Source of the DNA: CAMDHY01 sp943372725
Lineage (GTDB): Bacteria; Pseudomonadota; Alphaproteobacteria; Rhizobiales; Segnochrobactraceae
Assembly: GCA_943372725.1 (NCBI GenBank)
Contig: CALRZT010000098.1
Location: 1-13,756, forward strand
DNA length: 13,756 nucleotides
Direction: 5' to 3'
Shown here: positions 1 to 5,496 of the stretch, in pieces
Numbering within the stretch: position 1 is the first letter of the stretch
Layout: every line of letters begins with the position of its first letter
Position numbers and translations under genes: made by a program
Notes under the pieces: generated by a model
The model's database searches: none
Seen by the model: the letters and a program-made list of their open reading frames with translations, nothing else
What the model was told of the DNA's origin: nothing

Positions 1-526
1 CGTCGGCGGGGTCGTTGTAGCGCAGAAGCGTCGTGCGCTCGGTGCGGGGGCGGACGTTCGCCCGCATCGACGCCTCCGGTGCGCCGGCGTTGCCGAAGGC
101 GACGTCGTCATACCAGCCGTCATAGCCGGCGGCGAACTTGGCGATGCGCGGCCGGCCGGTGACGGCGCGGGCGATGCGGGCGGCGAGGTGCACCGCCTCG
201 GAGCCGGTGTTGACCAAGACGACGCCGTCGAGCGGGCCGGTGCGGGCGGCGAGCGCGGCGGCGGCCTCCTCCTCGAGTGCGTGCGGGAAGGCCGGCATCG
301 GGCCGTTGTCGAGGGCGGTGCGCACCGCCTCGAGCACCGCCGGATGGCCGTGGCCGACCATCGTCGCGCCGAAGCCGAGGGCGGTATCGATGTAGCGGCG
401 GCCGGCGGTGTCCCAGACGTAAGGGCCGGCCGAGCGGGCGACGACGAACGGCGCGCCATCGAGCGACGGCAGGGCGCGGCCGGCACTGGAGATGCCGCCG
501 ACGAGATGACGCATCGGCTCCATCAT
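1..526 (-). CDS. Class-III (PLP-dependent) aminotransferase, HemL-like, 3' end outside window
   Basis: The visible N-terminal 175 residues match fold-type I class-III aminotransferases of the glutamate-1-semialdehyde aminomutase-like/aspartate aminotransferase group. Near residue 10 is GGISSAGR, like the GGxxSPxR of HemL. It is followed by YVWDTAGRRYID and GHGHPAV, and then by VNTGSEAVHLAARIARAVTG, the cofactor-phosphate region. A HemL-like aromatic stretch, GYDGWYDD, comes next. The catalytic lysine would lie beyond base 1, so activity cannot be judged. The ATG at 526-524 overlaps the dctM TGA (525-523) as ATGA, implying translational coupling. In-frame ATGs at 523 and 514 are alternatives. 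As last gene of a TRAP operon it probably transaminates the imported compound or a product of it (inference). True HemL is less likely because the gene sits in a transport operon. Confidence 0.88.
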   Translation of the reverse strand, partial: MMEPMRHLVGGISSAGRALPSLDGAPFVVARSAGPYVWDTAGRRYIDTALGFGATMVGHGHPAVLEAVRTALDNGPMPAFPHALEEEAAAALAARTGPLDGVVLVNTGSEAVHLAARIARAVTGRPRIAKFAAGYDGWYDDVAFGNAGAPEASMRANVRPRTERTTLLRYNDPAD

Positions 527-1809
527 CCGGCCATCAGCCGCGGCAGCCATTCCGACAGGCCGGGTACCAGCGCCAAGAGCGCCAGCACCACGGCGCTGGC
601 GAGCCAGAACGGCACCAGTTCCTTCGACACCGCTCCCATGTCGACGCGGGCGACGTTGCAGACGACGAAGATGTTGGTGCCGACCGGCGGCGTGAACAGC
701 CCGACGCCGAGCGCCACGGTGAAGATCACGCCGGTCTGGAACGGCCCGAGTCCGCTTGCGAGCGCGATCGGGGTGAGGATCGGTGCGAGCACGATCAAGG
801 CCGGGCCGAGGTCGATCCACAACCCGACGAACAGGAGCACGGCGATGATCAGTGCGATGCGCGCCCCGTCCGAGACGTCGAGCGCCGTCAGCCAGCCGGC
901 GACGTCGGCCGGCACCTGCTCGACGGTGAGGATCCAGGCGAACGGGGTCGCGAGCGCCATGATCATCATGATCGCGCCGGTGGTGGCGACCGTCTCGACC
1001 GCCGACGGCCACAGCGCCGACAGCGGCAGCTCGCGGTAGACCAGTGTGCCGACGAGGAAGGCGTAGACGACAGCGAGCGCCGCCGCCTCGGTGGTGGTGG
1101 TGAGGCCGGTCAGGATGGCGGCGAGCAGCAGCACCGGCATGGCGAGCGCCGGCAGCGCCTGCACGGTGTCGCGGGCGATCGTCGCGGCGTTTGCGCGGGT
1201 CTCCTCGCCGCGGTAGCCGCGGCGGCGGCCGATGATCCAGGTGGTGACCATGAAGCTCGCGGCGAGCAGCACGCCGGGCAGGATGCCGGCGACGAACAGC
1301 CCGGCGATCGAGGTGTTGGTGACGACGCCGTAGATGATGAAGACGACGCTCGGCGGCACGATGATGCCGAGGGTGCCGGAGGCGGCGGTGACGGCGGCGG
1401 AGAAGGCGCGCGGATAGCCCTTCGCCTCCATCGCCGGGATCATCACGCCGGCCACCGCGCCGGTGTCGGCGGTGGCCGACCCGCTGACGCCGCCATAGAC
1501 GAAGGCGGTCGCCACATTGACAAGGCCGAGGCCGCCGGTGAAGCGGCCGAACAGGTGGGCGGCGACGCGCATGATGCGCTCGGTCAGGCCGCCGCGGTTC
1601 ATCAGCTCGGCGGCAAACAGGAACAGCGGCACGGCGGCGAGCGAGATCGAGTCGGCACCTCGAATGGTCTGCTGGGCGAACCAGGCGAGCGGCATGCCGA
1701 GGTCGCCGAAGGTCAGCGCAACGAGGCTCGCGAGCCCCATCGCCCACACCACCGGGATGCCGGCGAGAAGCGCGACGACGAAGCCGCCGATGAGGAGCAC
1801 CACCGTCAT
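523..1809 (-). CDS. TRAP transporter large permease subunit (DctM family), first system
   Basis: This 428-residue inner-membrane protein is the ion-coupled translocation subunit of a TRAP transporter, working with DctQ and the periplasmic binding protein. It is hydrophobic throughout, with about a dozen membrane segments. Family signatures are visible: GGVSGSATADTGAVAGVMIP near residues 105-125, then SGTLGIIVPPS, and near the C terminus GLFTPPVGTNIFVV. Length is normal for DctM. The start was set at ATG 1809-1807 because family homology begins there (MTVVLLIGGFVVALLAGIP). This start overlaps the dctQ stop as ATGA. The reading frame stays open upstream to 2166, but that extension is the shadow of dctQ. 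Substrate cannot be told from this subunit. Confidence 0.96.
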   Translation of the reverse strand: MTVVLLIGGFVVALLAGIPVVWAMGLASLVALTFGDLGMPLAWFAQQTIRGADSISLAAVPLFLFAAELMNRGGLTERIMRVAAHLFGRFTGGLGLVNVATAFVYGGVSGSATADTGAVAGVMIPAMEAKGYPRAFSAAVTAASGTLGIIVPPSVVFIIYGVVTNTSIAGLFVAGILPGVLLAASFMVTTWIIGRRRGYRGEETRANAATIARDTVQALPALAMPVLLLAAILTGLTTTTEAAALAVVYAFLVGTLVYRELPLSALWPSAVETVATTGAIMMIMALATPFAWILTVEQVPADVAGWLTALDVSDGARIALIIAVLLFVGLWIDLGPALIVLAPILTPIALASGLGPFQTGVIFTVALGVGLFTPPVGTNIFVVCNVARVDMGAVSKELVPFWLASAVVLALLALVPGLSEWLPRLMAG

Positions 1810-2324
1810 CGGCGCGGCGCCTCCGAAGGCGAGCGGCGCAGGAAGCCGGCGAGGCGGGCGAGCGCGATCAGCACGGCGGCCACCGCGAAAACGATCAGCG
1901 GCAGCGAGGACACGGCCCCCGGCCAGCGCAACAGCGGCGTCGGCACCATGCCCGAGCGCTGCAGCACCGCGAGCCCGCTCGCCAGCAGCGCGCCGGCGAC
2001 GACGAGGAGCGCCAGTGCCGAGACGACCGAGAGCGCCTTGCGGGCGCGCGCTGGCGCGGCGTCGACGATGAGCGAGAAGGCGACGTTGTCGCCGCGCAGC
2101 TCGGCGTAGGCGACGCCGAGGAAAGTCGTCCACAGGAAGGCGATGCCGGCGAGTTCGAACGACCACTCGAAGCCGCCAACCGAGAAGTAGCGGGCGAGGA
2201 TGCCGGCGAGCGTGCTTCCGAGCGTCACGGCGAAGGCGGCGACGCCGGCGGCGGCGAGCAGGCGGGCCAGGATCCGGCGCGGCCTGCCGGCGGGCGCGCC
2301 CGGTGAGCCGGCGGTGTCGGTCAT
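1806..2324 (-). CDS. TRAP transporter small permease subunit (DctQ family), first system
   Basis: This 172-residue DctQ-type membrane protein pairs with the large permease. Four hydrophobic segments are visible, at about residues 19-42, 54-75, 97-120 and 138-162. The FEWSFELAGIAFLW stretch that opens TM2 matches the family's W-x-x-E pattern. The start was placed at ATG 2324-2322, 119 bases after the dctP stop. GAGG lies about 8 nt upstream as a ribosome-binding site. The frame is open further upstream, but that part is proline/arginine-rich and covers the dctP-dctQ hairpin, so it is rejected as coding. The stop overlaps the dctM start. Confidence 0.93.
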   Translation of the reverse strand: MTDTAGSPGAPAGRPRRILARLLAAAGVAAFAVTLGSTLAGILARYFSVGGFEWSFELAGIAFLWTTFLGVAYAELRGDNVAFSLIVDAAPARARKALSVVSALALLVVAGALLASGLAVLQRSGMVPTPLLRWPGAVSSLPLIVFAVAAVLIALARLAGFLRRSPSEAPRR

Positions 2325-2397
2325 AGGGGCCTCGGGCGGTGGCGGGACGGCATGGCCGCCGCGCCGGTGGCGCGACGGCTCATCGGTCCGGGAGACG

Positions 2398-2418
2398 GCC
2401 GGCCCGTCACGGGCCGGC
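2398..2418 (-). promoter_or_regulatory. Intercistronic hairpin between dctP and dctQ
   Basis: A perfect 9-bp inverted repeat, GCCGGCCCG / CGGGCCGGC, with the three-base loop TCA lies 25 bases past the dctP stop. No T tract follows in the minus direction. Such stems after the binding-protein gene commonly act as attenuators or protect the 3' end of the message, so that binding protein is made in excess over permease. That role is inferred from position. Confidence 0.5.
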
Positions 2419-2443
2419 GGCGGTTGCTCGGCTGCGGCAGCGG

Positions 2444-3436
2444 TTACTGGCCGGCGGCCGCCTTGCGGACGTTGGCGACGAAGTCGGCGCCCCACTCCTG
2501 GCCGAACTGGGCGTAGACCGGGTCGACCTTGGCGCGGAAGGGCGCCGGGTCGATCGCCTCGATTTCGATGCCCTTGCCCTTCAGCTCGGCGATGACGCCG
2601 TCATAGACGCCGCCGAGCTCGGCCCGGTACCAGGTGGTGGTCTCGGCCGCCGCCTTGTCGACCGCGGCGCGCTCCGCGTCGGTCAGGCCGTCATAGCGGG
2701 CCTTGTTCATGAACCAGTAGTTCGGCGTCCAGATGTAGTTGGACAGCGAGACGTGCTTGACGATCTCGTACCACTTCTGGTCGTAGAAATCGCGCAGCTC
2801 CGGCTCGACGCCGTCGACGACGTGCGACTGCAGCGCCGTGTAGACCTCGGAGAACGGGATCGACTGCGGCAGCGCGCCGAGCGCCTTCATGGTGGCGAGG
2901 ATCACCGGGTTCGGCGGCGTGCGCAGCTTCACCCCGGCCATGTCGGCCGGCACGACGATCTGCTTGTCAATGGTGGCGAACTGGCGGAAACCCGAATCGA
3001 GCGCGCCGAGCATGTGGAAGCCGGTCTCGCCACCGGTGGCGAACACTTCCTTGCCGACCGGCCCGTCGAGGAAGGCGTGGGCGGCCTTGGCGTCCGCGAA
3101 CAGGAACGGCAGCGTCACGACGTTGAGCTTCGGGTCGATGGCGTCGGCGACGCCGCCGAGGCCGATGTCGATGGAGCCGGCCCCGACGCCGTCGGCAATC
3201 GGCCCTTCGTCGCCGAGCTGGGCGTCCGGATAGATGCGCACCGTCAGCGAGCCGCCGCTCTCGGCTTTGAGCTTCTCGGCGAACATCTCCGCCGCCTTGT
3301 TGATGAGACTGCCGGCGCTCGAGGCGTGGGCGAGCTTCAAGGTCGTCTCGGCCGCCGCCGGCTGCAGGAGGGCGAGCACGGCACCGAGCGACGCCGCCAG
3401 GGCCGCCGCGCGCAGGAAGGGCTTCGGGTTCGACAT
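2444..3436 (-). CDS. TRAP transporter substrate-binding protein (DctP family), Sec-exported
   Basis: This 330-residue periplasmic receptor is the first gene of the operon. Residues 1-29 form a Sec signal peptide: basic start, hydrophobic core and a PAAA cleavage site before ETTLKLAHAS. The mature part shows the DctP pattern. DAQLGDEGPIADGVGAGSID covers the early lobe. GVKLRTPPNP carries the canonical ligand-carboxylate arginine at about R172, and PFSEVYTALQSHVVDGVEPE follows. AGAGG sits 10 nt before the ATG. The intact arginine predicts a carboxylate ligand; the neighbouring aminotransferase makes an amino or keto acid plausible (inference). It diverges from the cysteine-rich gene at 3645 across 208 bases. 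Confidence 0.96.
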   Translation of the reverse strand: MSNPKPFLRAAALAASLGAVLALLQPAAAETTLKLAHASSAGSLINKAAEMFAEKLKAESGGSLTVRIYPDAQLGDEGPIADGVGAGSIDIGLGGVADAIDPKLNVVTLPFLFADAKAAHAFLDGPVGKEVFATGGETGFHMLGALDSGFRQFATIDKQIVVPADMAGVKLRTPPNPVILATMKALGALPQSIPFSEVYTALQSHVVDGVEPELRDFYDQKWYEIVKHVSLSNYIWTPNYWFMNKARYDGLTDAERAAVDKAAAETTTWYRAELGGVYDGVIAELKGKGIEIEAIDPAPFRAKVDPVYAQFGQEWGADFVANVRKAAAGQ

Positions 3437-3544
3437 GGGGTCCGCCTCTGGTTCACCGTCGGGATCGGGATTGCGACGATTGTCGGCGCATCGGCGGGCG
3501 AGGGCTCATTAAAACTCGCTATGGAGGGATAAGCGCCTGTTCGG

Positions 3545-3570
3545 CGCTCCGACGCTCCATTTTCGGAGCG
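3545..3570. promoter_or_regulatory. Inverted repeat in the dctP / cysteine-rich gene divergent region
   Basis: Perfect 8-bp arms CGCTCCGA (3545-3552) and TCGGAGCG (3563-3570) are separated by 10 bases. The spacer holds a second CGCTCC (3553-3558), which can also pair with GGAGCG (3565-3570) around a six-base loop. It lies about 109 bases upstream of dctP and 75 upstream of the plus-strand gene. It could be an operator for either gene. A minus-strand TTGACG at 3615-3610 might be a -35 for dctP, but I see no good -10. Confidence 0.35.
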
Positions 3571-3573
3571 GTT

Positions 3574-3605
3574 CCGCGAGGACTTTCGCCACCTGCGGCC
3601 GTAGA
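3574..3605 (+). promoter_or_regulatory. Shared upstream element, copy 1 (putative promoter of first cysteine-rich gene)
   Basis: CCGCGA followed directly by GGACTTTCGC, then 9 bases, then CCGTAGA. The same order of blocks occurs before the second cysteine-rich gene at 4409-4439. Here GGACTTTCGC ends 55 bases before the ATG, against 61 there. GGACTT and TAGACT lie 16 bases apart and could be -35 and -10 boxes; the assignment is inferred from conservation only. Confidence 0.4.
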
Positions 3606-3644
3606 CTCCCGTCAACGCCATCTCTGGCCAGGGGGAGTTCCGCC

Positions 3645-4355
3645 ATGATCGTCCTTGCGCTCTCAAAGCTGCGCGCAGCGCTGTCGTCCACCTTCGTCGC
3701 CGTGCTTCTCGCCCTGTCGCTCGCGGCGCCTGCCGCAGCGGCCACCGACGCCGCTGCGCCGGACGCCAAGTCGCCGCTGATCGTCTGCGACAAGCAGACC
3801 TACGCGCTCTGCCTGACGGCGAAGTGCTTCGTCTTCGACGGTGTCTCCTACTGCAAGTGCGACGTGAAGAAGGGCGACAGCGTCAGCATCCCGCTGACCT
3901 ACAAGGGCGGCGACGTCTGCTCGGTGAACGCCGACGGCGTCGGCAACGGCTTCATGGTCTCGACCTTCAGCCTGCCGAAGAGCCTCACCAAGGGCGGCGA
4001 CCAGGCGCTCTACACCTGCCCGGCGGAGACCTCCACCGGCGCCTACGCGCAGTGCGACGGCGGCATCTGCTTCCGCAGCACGCAGAACCAGGAATTCCCG
4101 GGTCTCGGCAAGGTCGCCAAGGACCAGATCGTCTGTTCCTGCCCGATCACGACGGCCGATCCGTCGACGGCGAAGACCGGCTACCAGATCGTCGGTCCCT
4201 ATCCGTGCGAGAAGAGCTTCTTCAAGTACTGCAAGGGCAAGGTCGCCAACGACGACACCGGCTCGACCATCTACGTCGGCGCGCCGACCGGCTCGGCCCG
4301 GCTGTCCACCAAGACGCTTTACGGCAAGGTGCCGCCGCTGAACCAGTGCGAGTGA
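3645..4355 (+). CDS. Exported 14-cysteine protein, tandem paralogue A (unknown function)
   Basis: I do not recognise this 236-residue protein. Residues 1-33 look like a Sec signal peptide (hydrophobic core at about 16-33 ending PAAAA). The mature part has 14 cysteines, at 48, 56, 61, 70, 72, 92, 125, 137, 142, 164, 166, 188, 196 and 235, an even number that suits disulfides in the periplasm or outside. C48-C92 and C125-C188 repeat one spacing pattern: YAxC-x4-CF ... C-x-C ... about 20 residues ... C. VNADGVGN at 94-101 resembles half of a calcium-loop motif but lacks the leading Asp. The start has GGGGGAG 7-8 nt upstream. Codon use matches the neighbours. It is about three-quarters identical to the next gene by hand alignment of the mature parts. 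Adhesin, inhibitor, binding or matrix protein are all possible. Confidence 0.85.
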   Translation: MIVLALSKLRAALSSTFVAVLLALSLAAPAAAATDAAAPDAKSPLIVCDKQTYALCLTAKCFVFDGVSYCKCDVKKGDSVSIPLTYKGGDVCSVNADGVGNGFMVSTFSLPKSLTKGGDQALYTCPAETSTGAYAQCDGGICFRSTQNQEFPGLGKVAKDQIVCSCPITTADPSTAKTGYQIVGPYPCEKSFFKYCKGKVANDDTGSTIYVGAPTGSARLSTKTLYGKVPPLNQCE

Positions 4356-4363
4356 GGAGAGGC

Positions 4364-4391
4364 GGTCCGGACGGCCTGCCCCGGCCGGACC
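4364..4391 (+). terminator. Hairpin between the two cysteine-rich genes (terminator-like, no T tract)
   Basis: GGTCCGG (4364-4370) pairs with CCGGACC (4385-4391). An alternative fold adds GGCC (4373-4376) pairing with GGCC (4383-4386). It starts 9 bases after the stop of paralogue A. No T run follows, so at best it is a weak terminator or a 3'-end stabiliser. Confidence 0.35.
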
Positions 4392-4408
4392 ACGGGATGT
4401 TTCGGCCG

Positions 4409-4440
4409 CCGCGACGGACTTTCGCGTCCCCGCCGTATAG
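4409..4440 (+). promoter_or_regulatory. Shared upstream element, copy 2 (putative promoter of second cysteine-rich gene)
   Basis: CCGCGA, one extra C, GGACTTTCGC, then 7 bases, then CCGTATAG. It matches the element before the first paralogue block for block. It ends 46 bases before the ATG at 4487. TATAGG within it is the best -10-like hexamer near either gene. The match implies each paralogue carries its own control region. Confidence 0.42.
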
Positions 4441-4486
4441 GGTGGGGCACTGAGCCGGCCTGCGGCGGCCGCGGGAGTTACAAAGA

Positions 4487-5206
4487 ATGATCAAGTTTCT
4501 GGTTTCACGACTGAATTCGCTGCGGCCCGTGCTCTGGTCCGTCGCGCTCCTCGGCGCGTTCCTGGTGCTGGCGCCGACTGCGCCGTTCGCCGCGACCGAG
4601 GTGGCGGCGACCACCGACAAGGGCTTCCAGATCTGCGAGAACCAGACCTACGCGCTGTGCGCGGCGGCGAAGTGCTTCGTGTTCGACGGCGTCTCCTACT
4701 GCCAGTGTGACGTCGAGAAGGGCGACAGCATCAGCCTGCCGTTCAACACCAAGGAGGGCAACGTCTGCGACATCAATGCGGACGGTGTCGGCAACGGCTA
4801 CATGATCTCGACCTTCAGCCTGCCGCCGTCGGTGCTGAAGAAGGGCGGCGACCAGGCGATCTACACCTGCCCGGCCGAGACCTCGAACGGCGCTTACGCG
4901 CAGTGCGACGGCGGCTTCTGCTTCCGCAGCACCCAGGGCCAGGAGTTCCCGGGCCTCGGCAAGGTCGCCAAGGACGAGATCGTCTGCTCCTGCCCGATCA
5001 CCACCGCCGACCCGTCGACGGCGAAGACCGGCTTCCAGATCATCGGCCCCTATCCCTGCCAGAAGAGCTTCTTCAAGAACTGCCAAGCGCCGAAGGCGTC
5101 CGACAAGACCGGCAAGACGATCTATGTCGGCGCCCCCACCGGCACGCCGCGCATCCTCACCAAGGAACTCTACGGCCGCGTCCCGCCGCTGAACCACTGC
5201 GAGTAA
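4487..5206 (+). CDS. Exported 14-cysteine protein, tandem paralogue B (unknown function)
   Basis: This 239-residue paralogue of the preceding protein begins with a Sec signal peptide (hydrophobic core at about 15-35 ending TAPFA). All 14 cysteines are kept, at 50, 58, 63, 72, 74, 94, 128, 140, 145, 167, 169, 191, 199 and 238. Spacing is identical except for one inserted residue between the sixth and seventh. The longest invariant blocks are FVFDGVSYC, STFSLP, QEFPGLGKVAKD, CSCPITTADPSTAKTG and TIYVGAPTG. Differences cluster in the signal peptide, the region after the first C-x-C, and about residues 199-215. DINADGVGN (95-103) has the D-x-N-x-D-G layout of EF-hand/dockerin loops; calcium binding is only a guess. 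GGGAG lies 9 nt before the ATG. Function is unknown; the conserved cysteine frame argues for selection rather than decay. Confidence 0.86.
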   Translation: MIKFLVSRLNSLRPVLWSVALLGAFLVLAPTAPFAATEVAATTDKGFQICENQTYALCAAAKCFVFDGVSYCQCDVEKGDSISLPFNTKEGNVCDINADGVGNGYMISTFSLPPSVLKKGGDQAIYTCPAETSNGAYAQCDGGFCFRSTQGQEFPGLGKVAKDEIVCSCPITTADPSTAKTGFQIIGPYPCQKSFFKNCQAPKASDKTGKTIYVGAPTGTPRILTKELYGRVPPLNHCE

Positions 5207-5221
5207 GGCGAACGCCACCGA

Positions 5222-5253
5222 CCCGTCCGGGCGCCGCGTCGCGCCCGGATGGG
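5222..5253 (+). terminator. Strong GC hairpin after paralogue B
   Basis: CCCGTCCGGGCGC (5222-5234) pairs with GCGCCCGGATGGG (5241-5253): 13 pairs with a single G-U and a six-base loop CGCGTC, starting 16 bases after the stop codon. No T tract follows, so it is either a Rho-assisted end or an mRNA 3' stabiliser for the cysteine-rich transcript. Confidence 0.5.
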
Positions 5254-5282
5254 GACGTGACGTCGCCCGCGGCGCGGTTGTC

Positions 5283-5301
5283 GCCGGACTTTCCCTTCCG
5301 T
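5283..5301 (+). repeat. Degenerate third copy of the shared upstream element
   Basis: GCCGGACTTTC, then CCTT, then CCGT. It keeps GGACTTTC and CCGT of the two gene-linked copies with a shorter gap (4-5 bases rather than 7-9), and lacks CCGCGA. It lies 80 bases past the stop of paralogue B; copy 2 lies 61 bases past the stop of paralogue A. It is either the leftover edge of the duplication unit or the promoter of another transcript. Confidence 0.3.
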
Positions 5302-5331
5302 CTTCGATCACCCCCGTCCGACCTTCGGGTG

Positions 5332-5355
5332 AGCCGCAAAGCGCCGATTGCGGCT
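5332..5355. promoter_or_regulatory. Perfect 8-bp inverted repeat upstream of second TRAP operon
   Basis: AGCCGCAA (5332-5339) and TTGCGGCT (5348-5355) are separated by 8 bases. The repeat overlaps the first base of TTGACG (5355-5360), a -35-like hexamer. This arrangement fits an operator of a GntR-, LacI- or TetR-type regulator, or an RNA stem. The regulator is not encoded in the window. Confidence 0.4.
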
Positions 5356-5367
5356 TGACGGTGAGTT

Positions 5368-5468
5368 TCGATCTGAAAAGATCGACCGGTCTCGACGAGG
5401 GAGCCGGGGGTTTGACGCATCGCTGTTCGTGGTACCCGGGCCGGTCGCACCCGGCCCGGTTCGTTTTT
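5368..5468 (+). ncRNA. Candidate small RNA or structured leader ending at the terminator
   Basis: A 7-bp stem TCGATCT / AGATCGA capped by a GAAA tetraloop (5368-5385) is followed by CCGG-flanked sequence that can fold on itself (5386-5409), and then by the terminator at 5436-5468. The 5' end is unknown: TTGACG at 5355-5360 lacks a good -10, and the GGACTTTC copy at 5286 is an alternative promoter. I could not match it to a named alphaproteobacterial sRNA or riboswitch class. Confidence 0.25.
5436..5468 (+). terminator. Intrinsic (Rho-independent) terminator
   Basis: CCGGGCCGG (5436-5444) and CCGGCCCGG (5451-5459) form a perfect 9-bp stem with a six-base loop, followed by TTCGTTTTTG. This is the best intrinsic terminator in the window. 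It sits 28 bases before the dctQ start, so it ends transcription from the left before the second TRAP operon, or acts as an attenuator in that operon's leader. Confidence 0.7.
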
Positions 5469-5496
5469 GCGGGTCGCTGCGGCGTGACGGAGGGCG

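Larger units (their letters stand above)
5207..5496. other. Structured non-coding region between the cysteine-rich pair and the second TRAP operon
   Basis: These 290 bases hold no convincing gene. In order they contain a 13-bp hairpin (5222-5253), a degenerate third copy of the GGACTTTC element (5283-5301), an 8-bp inverted repeat (5332-5355), a GAAA-loop hairpin (5368-5385), and an intrinsic terminator (5436-5468). Frames crossing the region are open but lack a ribosome-binding site and look like GC-rich noise. Confidence 0.7.

Noticed and set aside
188..2109. Long plus-strand open frames (283, 610 and 184 aa) opposite the first TRAP operon
   Set aside because: They are antisense shadows of dctM, dctQ and the aminotransferase, with arginine/alanine/aspartate-rich composition and no domain. 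Stop codons are rare in every frame at this GC content.
2339..3532. 397-aa plus-strand frame over dctP
   Set aside because: Antisense to a clear DctP gene; low-complexity composition and no motif.
4505..5311. 268-aa minus-strand frame opposite cysteine-rich paralogue B
   Set aside because: Composition is that of an antisense shadow, while the plus frame has signal peptide, ribosome-binding site and a conserved paralogue.
5412..5440. TTGACG at 5412-5417 as a promoter for the second TRAP operon
   Set aside because: The -10 position falls in the GC stem of the terminator (CCCGGG), with no A/T-rich hexamer.
3437..5496. A mobile element carrying the cysteine-rich genes
   Set aside because: No transposase, terminal inverted repeats, tRNA or target duplication seen, and codon use resembles the neighbours.
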